Of a DNA stretch of 64,000 bases, positions 16,091 to 24,317 are shown one piece after another. Made by a program: the position numbers and the translations under genes. The stretch's first letter is position 1; every line of letters begins with the position of its first letter. The notes below the pieces were generated by a model. The model did no database searches and was not told the DNA's origin. It saw only the letters and a list, made by a program, of their open reading frames with translations. The DNA comes from Gemmatimonadota bacterium. Lineage in GTDB: Bacteria > Gemmatimonadota > Gemmatimonadetes > Gemmatimonadales > Gemmatimonadaceae. Location of the stretch: positions 620,001-684,000 of the forward strand of contig JAIUOB010000003.1 of the NCBI GenBank assembly GCA_020161135.1, given 5' to 3'.

Positions 16091-17617
16091 ATGACCGGCC
16101 GCTTCGATCTCCTCGACCTGATGGTGCTGCTGCTGTATTTGGGCGGCACCACCGCACTGGGCATGTGGATCGGGCGCTCGCAGCGTACGGCCACGGAGTA
16201 TTTCGTGGCCGAGCGGGCGATCCCGTGGTGGGCGGTGCTCTTCTCGATCGTGGCGAGCGAGACCTCCGCGCTGACGTTCATCAGCATCCCCGGGCTGGCC
16301 TACACCGGCAACTTCGGCTTCCTGCAGGTCGTCACCGGCTACATCATCGGGCGCATCGTGGTGTCGTACACGCTGCTGCCGCGCTACTTCGATGGGAACC
16401 TCGTCACGGCCTATGCGCTGCTCGAGACGCGGTTCGGGCTCGGGGCGCGACGCTTCACCAGCATCGTGTTCATGTGCACGCGGGCGCTGGCCGACGCCGT
16501 GCGCGTGTTTGCCACGGCGATTCCCGTGGCGCTCATCATTGGCCCCGCGCTGCCCGAGCAGTACGCGATGCCGGTGTCGATCCTCGTGCTGGGCCTGCTC
16601 ACCGTGCTGTACACCTATCGCGGCGGCATGAAGGCCGTCGTGTGGACGGAGCTCGTGCAGGCGACGGTGTACGTGATCGGCGGCATCTCGGCCATCGTGC
16701 TCATCGGCAAGTCGATGCCGGGCGGCTGGACGCAGATCTTCGCGCAGGCCGATGCGGCGGGCAAGCTGCAGGTCCTGGACTGGTACACCGGCTTCGATCG
16801 CCCGCACACGGTGTTCGCGGGGCTGCTCGGTGGCGCCTTCCTCGCCATGGCCTCGCACGGCGCCGACCAGCTCATCGTGCAGCGCTTGCTCTCCAGCCGT
16901 TCGCTGACCGAGGCGCGACGCGCGCTCATCGGCAGCGGCTTCGTGGTGTTCATCCAGTTCACCCTGTTCCTGACGGTCGGGATCGGGCTCTGGGTGCTCT
17001 ACGAGGGGCGTCCGTTCGCGGCGGCCGACCAGATCTTCCCGAAGTATATCGTCGAGCGCATGCCGCACGGGCTCATCGGCCTCATCGTGGCGGCCATCGT
17101 CGCGGCCACCATGAGCACCCACTCGGGCACCATCAATGCCCTGGCGGCAGCGACGACCCACGACATCTATCTCCCGCTCACCGGGCGCGCGCCGGATGAC
17201 CCACGCACGCTCCGGGTCGGCAAGCTGTTCGCGCTCGGCTGGGGGTTGGCGCTCACGTTCGGCGCGCTGCTCTTCAAGCAGCAGGGCACGCCGGTCGTGG
17301 TCGTGGCGCTCTCCATCGCGTCGTTCACCTACGGTGGCCTGCTGGGCGGCTTCTTCCTCGGTATCTTCTGGCCGCGCGCCATCCAGCGCGACGCCATCAT
17401 CGGCATGAGCGTCGGCATCGGCGCCATGGCGTTCATCGTGTTCGCGAAACAACTCACCGCTGCCTACCCTGCCCTGACGTCGACGTTGGGCGGGGTCGCC
17501 GGCATTGCCTGGCCCTGGTACGTGCTCATCGGCACCACCCTCACCGTCACCACCGGCGTGCTTGCTTCCCTGACGCACCCGGCACCGCCACCGACGTCGC
17601 GCGGAGCGACGCGATGA
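16091..17617 (+). CDS. Sodium/solute symporter (SSS family), probable amino-sugar transporter
   Basis: A 508-residue inner-membrane protein with about 13-14 hydrophobic helices, typical of the sodium:solute symporter (SSS/SGLT) family. It has the N-terminal GRSQRTATEYFVAER segment, SETSALTFISIPG, the conserved MASHGADQLIVQRLL region and ATMSTHSGTINALAAATTHDIY. I start it at ATG 16091; GTG 16073 is also open. It ends inside the ATGA shared with the downstream sugar-kinase gene. The flanking NagB fusion and kinase suggest that it imports MurNAc, GlcNAc or anhydro-sugars across the inner membrane. The substrate is inferred from context only. Confidence 0.9.
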   Translation: MTGRFDLLDLMVLLLYLGGTTALGMWIGRSQRTATEYFVAERAIPWWAVLFSIVASETSALTFISIPGLAYTGNFGFLQVVTGYIIGRIVVSYTLLPRYFDGNLVTAYALLETRFGLGARRFTSIVFMCTRALADAVRVFATAIPVALIIGPALPEQYAMPVSILVLGLLTVLYTYRGGMKAVVWTELVQATVYVIGGISAIVLIGKSMPGGWTQIFAQADAAGKLQVLDWYTGFDRPHTVFAGLLGGAFLAMASHGADQLIVQRLLSSRSLTEARRALIGSGFVVFIQFTLFLTVGIGLWVLYEGRPFAAADQIFPKYIVERMPHGLIGLIVAAIVAATMSTHSGTINALAAATTHDIYLPLTGRAPDDPRTLRVGKLFALGWGLALTFGALLFKQQGTPVVVVALSIASFTYGGLLGGFFLGIFWPRAIQRDAIIGMSVGIGAMAFIVFAKQLTAAYPALTSTLGGVAGIAWPWYVLIGTTLTVTTGVLASLTHPAPPPTSRGATR

Positions 17618-18564
17618 CCGCCGGTCCGCTCGATCCGATGCCGCTGGTCGTTGGGGTTGACGGTGGCGGCAGCCGCACGCGTGTCGTGCTCGCCGATGCC
17701 ACCGGCGCCGTACTGGCCAGGGTGGAAGGCGGCGCGAGCGCGCTCAAGCCCGGACAGGAACCGGTGGCGGCTGACGTCATCAAGGCACTCATCCAGGAGG
17801 CCCTCGCTGCTGCGGATCGCAGCGACACCCGCCCCGCGGTCTGCGTCGTTGGTGTCGCGGGCGCCGGTCAGGAGCGCGCCGCCCAGGCACTGTGGTCCGC
17901 GCTGGCGCAGCGCCGCGTCGCCGATGATGTGTCCGTGCAGGCTGATGCCACCATCGCCATGGACGACGCCTTCGGCGACAGCGCCGGCGTGTTGCTCATC
18001 GCCGGCACGGGGAGCGTGGCGTTCTCGCGCGCGCCTGACGGCCGACTCGAGCGCTGCGGGGGCTGGGGCCCGAACATCGGCGATGAAGGCAGCGCCGCGT
18101 GGCTGGGCCGTCGTGCCCTCAGTGTCGTCACCGCGGCGCACGACGGGCGAGAGCCGGAGACGGCGCTCACCGGCGCGCTGCTGACCGCGCTGGAGCTCGA
18201 GCACATGGACGACCTCATCCCGTGGGCGGCGGCCGCGACGCCGGGAGCGCTCGCGCAGCTCGCCCCGGTGGTCTCGCAGGTGGCCGCGACCGGCGACCTG
18301 CGGGCCAATGCCTTGCTCAGCTTCTGTGTCGAGGAGCTGTCGCTGCACGTGCGGACCCTTGCACGGCGGTGCTTCACCGACGAGCGCGCCAGCGTTCCCG
18401 TCGCCTTTGCCGGCGGCCTCCTGTCGCGCGGCTCGCTCGTGCGCAAACGTCTCGAGCAGCGACTCCGTACGGCGGTGCCCGGCGCGGTGATCCGCGCGGA
18501 CGATGTCGATGCGGCACGAGGCGCCGTGCGTCGCGCACGGCGCTTACTGGGCGTCGACGCGTGA
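17614..18564 (+). CDS. BadF/BcrA-family ATPase, probable N-acetylhexosamine kinase
   Basis: A 316-residue ASKHA-fold kinase. VVGVDGGGSRTRVVLAD near residue 12 is the phosphate-1 motif. ADATIAMDDAFGDSAGVLLIAGTGSV is the phosphate-2 region with catalytic aspartate, and GGWGPNIGDEGSAAWLGRRAL and AFAGGLLSRG complete the fold. This is the arrangement of bacterial N-acetylglucosamine kinases of the BadF group and of MurNAc/glucosamine kinases. ATG 17614 overlaps the symporter stop by 4 bp (ATGA), so import and phosphorylation are coupled. The product would feed the NagB fusion upstream. Exact sugar specificity is not visible. The stop overlaps the GTG of the next regulator gene. Confidence 0.88.
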   Translation: MTAGPLDPMPLVVGVDGGGSRTRVVLADATGAVLARVEGGASALKPGQEPVAADVIKALIQEALAAADRSDTRPAVCVVGVAGAGQERAAQALWSALAQRRVADDVSVQADATIAMDDAFGDSAGVLLIAGTGSVAFSRAPDGRLERCGGWGPNIGDEGSAAWLGRRALSVVTAAHDGREPETALTGALLTALELEHMDDLIPWAAAATPGALAQLAPVVSQVAATGDLRANALLSFCVEELSLHVRTLARRCFTDERASVPVAFAGGLLSRGSLVRKRLEQRLRTAVPGAVIRADDVDAARGAVRRARRLLGVDA

Positions 18565-19805
18565 GTCCAGTGGCCGGGGCGCGTCTGCTCGTTGTCGACG
18601 ACGACCCCGGCATCGTCGCAATGCTGTCGGGGATCTTCACCCGCGCCGGCTATCAGGTGAGCAGCACCACCGACCCGCGGGCGGCAGCGACCCTGTACAG
18701 CACCCACGACTCGGATGCCGTGCTGCTGGATGTGTCGATGCCCGAGCACGACGGCTTCGCCGTGCTCGATGAGATTCGCACGATCGACCCGGACGCGTGC
18801 GTGCTCATGCTCACCGGGCACGGCGACATCGAGTCGGCGGTGCGGGCCATGCGGGCAGGCGCCGAGAACTTCCTCACGAAGCCGTTCGATCGGGAGCATC
18901 TGCTCATCACGGTCGAACGCGCCCTCGAGCAGACAGAGCTCCGTCGTCGCCATCGCCTGCGCAGTGCGCAGGTGCGCGCGGACGAACAGACGGCGGAGCT
19001 GGTGCTCTCGCGCCCTGTCGCCCGGCTGCTGCAGATCCTGGCGCGCAAGCGGTCGCCGCTGCTGCTGCATGGCGAGCGTGGCACCGGGCGGCGACTCGCG
19101 GCCACCCTGCTGCATCGGCTGTCGGATCGCGCCGATCAGCCCCTGCTCCAGCTTTCCGTGAAGGACCGTCACGAGGCCGACGTGCGGCGTCTGCTCTTCG
19201 GCGGCGATGGGACGCCCGGGCTCGTGCGCCTCGCTCAGCGCGGCACGCTGGTGCTCCGCGACATCGAGGCACTCACCCCCGCCCTGCAGGACGGACTGGT
19301 GCGGGTGTTCGGCGAGCGAGACGGGAGCGAGGCCGACCGCCCGGATGGTGGGTGGAGTGCGCCGGCACGGCTCATCGCGATCTCGGCCATGTCACCGGCC
19401 CAGGCGGCCGCCAGCGGCGCGCTCACGCGCGCGTTCATCCACCTGTTCGGCGCGCTCCCCGTACAGCTTCCGCCGCTGCGCGACCGAGACCGCGACACGA
19501 TCGAGGCGCTGGCGGCGCACACGGTGCGCGCCGGGTTCATCGCGAGCGGGACCGGCCCCGAGGGACTGGCACCGGACGCCCTCGACGTCCTGGTCGCGCA
19601 GCGCTGGCCCGGCAACCTCACGGAGCTCGAGGAGATCGTGTCGGCAGCGCTGGTGCACGGCGCCCACGCGGACACGCTCACGGCGGCGCACGTGCACGCG
19701 GCCCTCGGCGATGCCGCGCTACCCAACGACGCGGTGCTGGCCGCGCCCTTCGACGCGTTGCGGGACGCGCAGCGACATCCCCGGCGGGCGGCGTCGCCAC
19801 GGTGA
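18561..19805 (+). CDS. NtrC-like response regulator with degenerate AAA+ domain, lacking its HTH
   Basis: A 414-residue protein starting at GTG 18561, which overlaps the kinase stop (GTGA). Residues 5-120 are a receiver domain with acidic DDD near 13-15, phosphorylatable Asp57 (LLDVSMP) and Lys in TKPFD. Residues about 150-370 resemble the AAA+ domain of NtrC-type activators but are degenerate. The Walker A reads GERGTGRR instead of GESGTGKE, no GAFTGA sigma-54 contact loop is present, and the R-finger region is changed. LAQRGTLVLRDIEAL and RWPGNLTELEEIV still mark the fold. The protein stops before the Fis-type helix-turn-helix, which lies in the next frame. It is an orphan regulator coupled to the sugar transporter and kinase genes. 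Confidence 0.82.
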   Translation: MSPVAGARLLVVDDDPGIVAMLSGIFTRAGYQVSSTTDPRAAATLYSTHDSDAVLLDVSMPEHDGFAVLDEIRTIDPDACVLMLTGHGDIESAVRAMRAGAENFLTKPFDREHLLITVERALEQTELRRRHRLRSAQVRADEQTAELVLSRPVARLLQILARKRSPLLLHGERGTGRRLAATLLHRLSDRADQPLLQLSVKDRHEADVRRLLFGGDGTPGLVRLAQRGTLVLRDIEALTPALQDGLVRVFGERDGSEADRPDGGWSAPARLIAISAMSPAQAAASGALTRAFIHLFGALPVQLPPLRDRDRDTIEALAAHTVRAGFIASGTGPEGLAPDALDVLVAQRWPGNLTELEEIVSAALVHGAHADTLTAAHVHAALGDAALPNDAVLAAPFDALRDAQRHPRRAASPR

Positions 19806-19963
19806 CGCCCACCTCGCTGCGTACGCTCGTCGAGGTCGAGCGGGAGCACGTCGCGGCGGTCATGCACGCCGTGCGCGGCAACGTGAGCGAAGCCGCGCGG
19901 GTGCTCGGCATCACCCGCACGACCCTCTACAAGAAGCTGCGCGGACTCGACCAGCCCGACTGA
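19802..19963 (+). CDS. Detached Fis-type helix-turn-helix protein (53 aa)
   Basis: A 53-residue frame beginning at GTG 19802, overlapping the regulator stop by 4 bp (GTGA) in the -1 frame. It encodes VEREHVAAVMHAVRGNVSEA followed by ARVLGITRTTLYKKLRGL, a clear Fis/NtrC-type DNA-binding domain. The related regulator at 28665-30068 carries the same module in one continuous chain (RRHIAAVLEQ...AAELLGISPKTLYRKI). So this is either a genuine split protein translated by coupling, the product of -1 frameshifting, or a mutation or sequencing indel that broke a normal NtrC-like gene. The sequence alone cannot decide. The HTH itself is intact and not degraded. Confidence 0.7.
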   Translation: MTPTSLRTLVEVEREHVAAVMHAVRGNVSEAARVLGITRTTLYKKLRGLDQPD

Positions 19964-19966
19964 GCG

Positions 19967-19995
19967 CGTCGCGCGCGCACGAGGCGCGCGCGACG
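19967..19995. terminator. GC-rich hairpin between convergent genes
   Basis: A perfect 12-bp inverted repeat (CGTCGCGCGCGC at 19967-19978, complement at 19984-19995) with a 5-nt loop. It sits 3 bp after the HTH gene and 27 bp before the end of the convergent symporter gene, so it may stop both transcripts. No T tract follows. Confidence 0.55.
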
Positions 19996-20022
19996 ACGTC
20001 GGCGACGCCTGCGCGGCGACGC

Positions 20023-21309
20023 TTACGCCGCGACCGGTGCGTCGCCGGGCGCCTTCAGCTCCCCTTCCCAACGCGCCATCACGGCGGTGGCGAGGCAGTT
20101 GCCGAGCAGGTTCACCGACGTGCGCGCCATGTCCATGATGGCGTCGACGCCGAGGATGACGGCGATACCCTCGAGCGGCAGGCCGAACTGCGCCAGGGCG
20201 CCCGAGAGAATCACGAGCGACGCGCGCGGCACTGCGGCGACGCCCTTGGACGTCAGCATGAGCGTCAGCATCATGAGCAGCTGCTGGCCAATCGGCATGT
20301 CGATGCCCGCGGCCTGCGCCACGAACACCGATGCCAGCGCCAGGTAGAGCGTGCTGCCGTCGAGGTTGAACGAGTAGCCCGTCGGGAGCACGAACGACAC
20401 GATGCGGCGCGGCACCCCGAACTTCTCCATCGCCGTCATGGCCTGCGGGAACGCCGCCTCGCTCGAGGCGGTCGAGAAGGCGATGAGCCACGGCTCCTTC
20501 ACGTGGCTCCAGAACGCCTTGATGGGGATGCGCATGATGAGCGCGACCGGCACGAGCACGAACAGCACGAAGACAATGAGCGACACGTACAGCGTCCCGA
20601 CGAGCTTCGCGAGGCTCAGCAGCACCGAGAGGCCGCTCTTCCCCACCGTCACGCCGATGGCCGCGCCGATGCCGATGGGCGCATACGCCATGACGATGCC
20701 GACGAACTTGAACATGATGTCGCTGATGGCCTGCAGGCCGTCGAGCGCGATCTTCTTGGACGGGCCTTCCACGCGCGCCAGGGCGACGGCGAAGATGATG
20801 GCAAAGAAGACGATCTGCAGCACTTCATTGGCCGCCGCCGCCTCGAAGAAACTCTGCGGGACCGTGTGTTCGAGCACCGAGGCGAACGTGGGCGTCTTGG
20901 CCGCGAGCGCCTTGAACTCGTCGGTGCCGGCACTGGCCGCCGTCGACAGCCCGATCCCGACGCCGGGTTTCACCACGTTCACCGCGATGAGACCGATCGC
21001 GAGCGCCAGCGTGGTGACGATCTCGAAGTAGATGATCGACCGCAGCGCCAGCTTGCCGACCTTCTTCATGTCGTCGCCATGGCCGGCGATGCCGACCACC
21101 AGCGTCGAGAAGAGCAGCGGGACGATCAATGACTTGATCATCCGCAGGAAGATGTTCGCGAACGGCTTGAGGTTCGGCGCGAAGTCGGGCGCCAGCCAGC
21201 CGACGAGGATGCCGGCGACCATCGAGATGAGGATCCACTGCGAGAAGCCGATGCCGAGGAAGCCCTTCGACGGCGACGGCGCGGGCGTGGAGGCGGCAGA
21301 GTGAGCCAT
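20023..21309 (-). CDS. Dicarboxylate/amino acid:cation symporter (DAACS family)
   Basis: A 428-residue inner-membrane symporter of the GltP/DctA family. Family hallmarks include FLRMIKSLIVPLLFSTLVVGIAG in the first third, the serine-rich re-entrant loop motif FSTASSEAAFP, SFVLPTGYSFNLDGSTLYLALASVF (the PTGYSFNLDG signature), and the C-terminal VDAIMDMARTSVNLLGN with Asp and Asn residues that bind substrate carboxylates. Substrates are C4-dicarboxylates, glutamate or aspartate; an aspartase gene at the left edge makes aspartate attractive, but it is 20 kb away. ATG 21309 (MAHSAAS) is chosen because hydrophobic family sequence starts soon after it. The open frame further upstream lies over another gene. 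Confidence 0.93.
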   Translation of the reverse strand: MAHSAASTPAPSPSKGFLGIGFSQWILISMVAGILVGWLAPDFAPNLKPFANIFLRMIKSLIVPLLFSTLVVGIAGHGDDMKKVGKLALRSIIYFEIVTTLALAIGLIAVNVVKPGVGIGLSTAASAGTDEFKALAAKTPTFASVLEHTVPQSFFEAAAANEVLQIVFFAIIFAVALARVEGPSKKIALDGLQAISDIMFKFVGIVMAYAPIGIGAAIGVTVGKSGLSVLLSLAKLVGTLYVSLIVFVLFVLVPVALIMRIPIKAFWSHVKEPWLIAFSTASSEAAFPQAMTAMEKFGVPRRIVSFVLPTGYSFNLDGSTLYLALASVFVAQAAGIDMPIGQQLLMMLTLMLTSKGVAAVPRASLVILSGALAQFGLPLEGIAVILGVDAIMDMARTSVNLLGNCLATAVMARWEGELKAPGDAPVAA

Positions 21310-21359
21310 GTGGCGGGAGACGGGAGGCGGGAGGAACGAGTGGCGTCGATGCCGACGGC

Positions 21360-22832
21360 TCAGCGGGAGCGCAGCACGGAATTGCGGTAGCCGAACGCGA
21401 AGTAGACGGTGAGACCGATCGCCATCCAGACGCCGAAGGCGATCCAGGCGCTCGCGGGAAGCCCCTGCATGACGAAGACGCAGGCGCCGGCGCCGCCCAG
21501 GCACACCAGCCAGAAGAATGGCACCTTGAACGGCCGCGGACGATCGGGCTCGCGGAGGCGCAGCACCAACACACCGATGCACACCACCGCGAAGGCGGCG
21601 AGCGTGCCGATGTTCGTGAGGTCGTACGTCGCGGCGTCGTCGGCCACGAGGGCACCCAGCGCGACGCAGATGCCGGTGAGCGTGGTCGTGACGTGCGGCG
21701 TCCGCGTCTTGGGATGCAGCTTGGCCGCGAACTTGGGGAGCAGGCCGTCACGGGCCATGGCGTAGAAGATGCGCGGCTGCCCGTACTGGAAGACCAGCAA
21801 CACCGCCGCCATCGACACCACGGCGCCGGCCGCGACGATCCAGCTCGCCGTCCCGAGCCCGGCGATCTGCAGCGCCTTCGCCAGCGGATCGGAGCTCTTG
21901 AGCTGGTCGTACGGCACGAGCCCGGTCGCCACGAAGCCGACGATCACGTAGATCAGCGTGCACACCCCCAGACCGCCGAGGATACCGAGCGGCAGGTTGC
22001 GCTGCGGATTGCGCGTCTCTTCGGCCGCGGTCGAGATGGCATCGAAGCCGATGTAGGCGAAGAAGACGATCGCCGCACCCTGATGGATGCCGCGGAAGCC
22101 ATTCGGCGCGAACGGGGTGTAGTTGGCCGTGTCGATGTGCATGGCGCCCACGCCCACGAACAGCGCGAGCACGAGCAGCTTCACCACGACCATGATGTTG
22201 TTCGCGCGCGTGCTTTCCTTGACCCCCTGCAGCAACAGCACCGTGATCGCCGCGACGATGGCGAAGGCCGGCAGGTTGATGAGGATCGGGATCGGGCCAA
22301 GGCGCGGCGCCGTGTCGAGCAACTGCAGGATGGCGGGGTCGCTGCTCGCCTTCACATTCCAGTAGCCGTGGGTCAACCACCCAGGGAGGCTGATGCCGAA
22401 TCCAGTGAGCAGGGAGTTGAAGTAGCCGCCCCACGCGATGGCGACGGCGACATTGCCCACCGCGTACTCGAGGATGAGCGCCCACCCGACGATCCAGGCG
22501 ACGATCTCGCCGAGCGTGGCGTAGGCATACGCGTACGCGCTGCCGGCCTGCGGAATCATCGCCGCGAGTTCGGCGTAGCAGAGCGCGGCGAGCCCGCACA
22601 CCGCGCCGAGCAGCACGAACGAGAGCACCAGGGCGGGGCCGGCCCCGTAGCGCACCACGGTGCCGTCTGCGAGCGTCTCGCCCGCAGCGGCCGTGCCGAG
22701 GGAGGAGAAGATGCCGGCACCGATGACGGCGCCGATGGCCAACATGACGAGGTCGGCGGCACCGAGGGTCCGACGCATGCCGTGTTCACCGTCGTCGCTG
22801 GCGACGATCGGCTTCCGGTCAAACAAGCCCAT
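21360..22832 (-). CDS. APC-superfamily amino acid permease (CAT-type)
   Basis: A 490-residue membrane protein with about 12-13 helices. DLVMLAIGAVIGAGIFSSLGTAA in helix 1 carries the GAVIGAGIF motif of amino-acid/polyamine/organocation transporters. IGFDAISTAAEETRNPQRNLP in the loop after helix 6 is the signature of the cationic amino-acid transporter (CAT/YfnA) branch. Length fits that branch. ATG 22832 begins MGLFDRKPIV directly before the cytoplasmic N-terminus. It lies 50 bp upstream of the dicarboxylate symporter gene in the same direction; a shared transcript is plausible. Substrate specificity is not determinable from sequence. Confidence 0.92.
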   Translation of the reverse strand: MGLFDRKPIVASDDGEHGMRRTLGAADLVMLAIGAVIGAGIFSSLGTAAAGETLADGTVVRYGAGPALVLSFVLLGAVCGLAALCYAELAAMIPQAGSAYAYAYATLGEIVAWIVGWALILEYAVGNVAVAIAWGGYFNSLLTGFGISLPGWLTHGYWNVKASSDPAILQLLDTAPRLGPIPILINLPAFAIVAAITVLLLQGVKESTRANNIMVVVKLLVLALFVGVGAMHIDTANYTPFAPNGFRGIHQGAAIVFFAYIGFDAISTAAEETRNPQRNLPLGILGGLGVCTLIYVIVGFVATGLVPYDQLKSSDPLAKALQIAGLGTASWIVAAGAVVSMAAVLLVFQYGQPRIFYAMARDGLLPKFAAKLHPKTRTPHVTTTLTGICVALGALVADDAATYDLTNIGTLAAFAVVCIGVLVLRLREPDRPRPFKVPFFWLVCLGGAGACVFVMQGLPASAWIAFGVWMAIGLTVYFAFGYRNSVLRSR

Positions 22833-22915
22833 GGGGGAGTGGGCGGAGGGGAGGTGGCGGCACGGAGACCGGTGCCGCAGGGGAGCCAGCGCGCGAAGCT
22901 AGCGCGCGTGCGCGA

Positions 22916-23758
22916 TCACAGCGAGTAGGTGATCTGCGTCTTGGCGCGTACGGGGACACCGCGCGCATCGACAGCGGGACGGAAGCGAATGGCCACCAGC
23001 GCATCGCGCAGCTTCCGATTGTACGCGCCGTCCTTGGTGGGCGTGAACTGCAGGTCGATGACCTTGCCGGTGGAGTCGACGTCGAACTCGACGACCACCG
23101 TGCCCTTGGCCTTGTTGGGAACCGGGAGCGGCGGCAGGAACAGCTCGGTGGGTGCCGGCGGATAGACGCTCCCGGGGCCGCCGCCGGTGCCAGGCCCCAC
23201 GGACGAACCCCGGCCGGTGCCGACGCCGGAGCCGACGCCGCCGCCGGTGCCGGGACCGCTGCCGGCCGAACCATCGTTGCCGCTGCCACCACCGGTGCCG
23301 GTGGTGGCGGACTTGGTCTCTGCCGCATCCGCCGCCGCGGTCTGCTGCGGTGGGGTGGGCTGCGGCGGCGTCGGCGTGGGCGGCGGCGGGACCGGTGGCT
23401 TGATCTCCGGTGGCTTGATCTCGGGCGGCTTGATCTGCGGCGTGGGAACGGGCGGTGGCGTGGGCGCCACGCGCACGAACTGCACGCGTTCCTGCTTGGG
23501 CTGACCACCCGTACCACGACTGCCGCCGCCGCCCCCGCCGGCCGGGCCGACGCCACCGGCGCCGAGCACCTCCTTCATCAGCTCGGGCGACGTGAACGGG
23601 ACGATGAGGAGCGCGATGATGAGCGCGTGCAGCAGAATGGACATCACGAGACTGCCGACGCGCCGATTCTTCCCCAACGGAATCCCGATGGGGGGGCGGT
23701 AGCGCGGACGCTCCGGTGGCGGCGTCTCGCTGAACTCCGAGTGAGGCGAAACCGTCAT
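22916..23758 (-). CDS. tonB: Energy transducer TonB (second copy)
   Basis: TonB links the inner-membrane ExbB-ExbD motor to outer-membrane receptors. The 280 residues have a short cytoplasmic N-terminus and one membrane helix at about residues 38-60 (SLVMSILLHALIIALLIVPF), including the SxxxH motif in SILLH. A long periplasmic Pro/Gly-rich spacer follows, with repeats of KPPEI and Gly-Thr/Gly-Ser. The C-terminal domain (VVVEFDVDSTGKVIDLQFT...LRDALVAIRFRPAV) is typical of TonB. ATG 23758 is chosen; a longer frame exists but would lengthen the cytoplasmic tail. It is separated from exbD by a terminator-like hairpin at 23817-23848, so it may be expressed apart from the other Ton genes. Confidence 0.9.
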   Translation of the reverse strand: MTVSPHSEFSETPPPERPRYRPPIGIPLGKNRRVGSLVMSILLHALIIALLIVPFTSPELMKEVLGAGGVGPAGGGGGGSRGTGGQPKQERVQFVRVAPTPPPVPTPQIKPPEIKPPEIKPPVPPPPTPTPPQPTPPQQTAAADAAETKSATTGTGGGSGNDGSAGSGPGTGGGVGSGVGTGRGSSVGPGTGGGPGSVYPPAPTELFLPPLPVPNKAKGTVVVEFDVDSTGKVIDLQFTPTKDGAYNRKLRDALVAIRFRPAVDARGVPVRAKTQITYSL

Positions 23759-23816
23759 CGAGGGGCGGGAACGGGACCGGGCCGATCCGCAGACCGGCAA
23801 ACGATGAAAAATACTA

Positions 23817-23848
23817 CGGCGGGCGAGCCCAAAGGGGTTCGCCCGCCG
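23817..23848 (-). terminator. Intrinsic terminator after the exbD pair
   Basis: On the minus strand a perfect 10-bp stem (CGGCGGGCGA with its complement) closes a 12-nt loop. It is followed by TAGTATTTTTC, a T-rich run at about 23806-23813. It lies 60 bp after the exbD stop and 60 bp before the second tonB start. This is the best Rho-independent terminator of the window and probably ends the tonB-exbB-exbD-exbD transcript. Confidence 0.75.
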
Positions 23849-23907
23849 TGTCAGACACCAGACCCACCAGCCGAGTGCCCTAGGGCGCCCGGCAGACCAC
23901 CGTCAGG

Positions 23908-24315
23908 TCACTTCGGCGCGACGCCGATGACCTTCACGCCGGCGCCACGAGCCTGGTCCATGGCCCAGATGACGTTGGCGTACTTCACGGTCGTGTCACC
24001 CTTCACGAAGATGATCTTCTCGGGGCGCGGGTCGTACATGGACTTCAGGCGATTGAACAGATCCGCCTTCTCCACGGCCTGCTTGTTGATCGCGTACTTG
24101 TCATCCGGCAGGATCTCGAGGACGATCTGATCCGGGTTGACGTTCGGCTGCGAAGGCTGCGGGTTCGGGTCGGGCAACTGCGTATCGATCGCCTTGCGGC
24201 TCATCGGGATGATCATCATGAAGATGATGAGCAGCACGAGGAGCACGTCGATCATCGGGGTGACGTTGATCTCGTTGTTGAGACTCGAGCCACCGCCACC
24301 GGTTGACATCCCCAT
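23908..24315 (-). CDS. exbD: ExbD/TolR-family biopolymer transport protein (copy 2)
   Basis: A 135-residue inner-membrane protein: a short Gly/Ser-rich cytoplasmic start, one membrane helix (about residues 20-42) and a periplasmic domain. The helix begins NVTPMIDVLLVLLIIFM and carries the essential proton-path aspartate, Asp23. The periplasmic part ends with RPEKIIFVKGDTTVKYANVIWAMDQAR, the usual ExbD/TolR fold. The gene starts 2 bp after the other exbD, and the two helices are almost identical while the periplasmic domains differ clearly. Together with ExbB it would form the proton-driven motor for TonB. Confidence 0.93.
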   Translation of the reverse strand: MGMSTGGGGSSLNNEINVTPMIDVLLVLLIIFMMIIPMSRKAIDTQLPDPNPQPSQPNVNPDQIVLEILPDDKYAINKQAVEKADLFNRLKSMYDPRPEKIIFVKGDTTVKYANVIWAMDQARGAGVKVIGVAPK

Positions 24316-24317
24316 GG

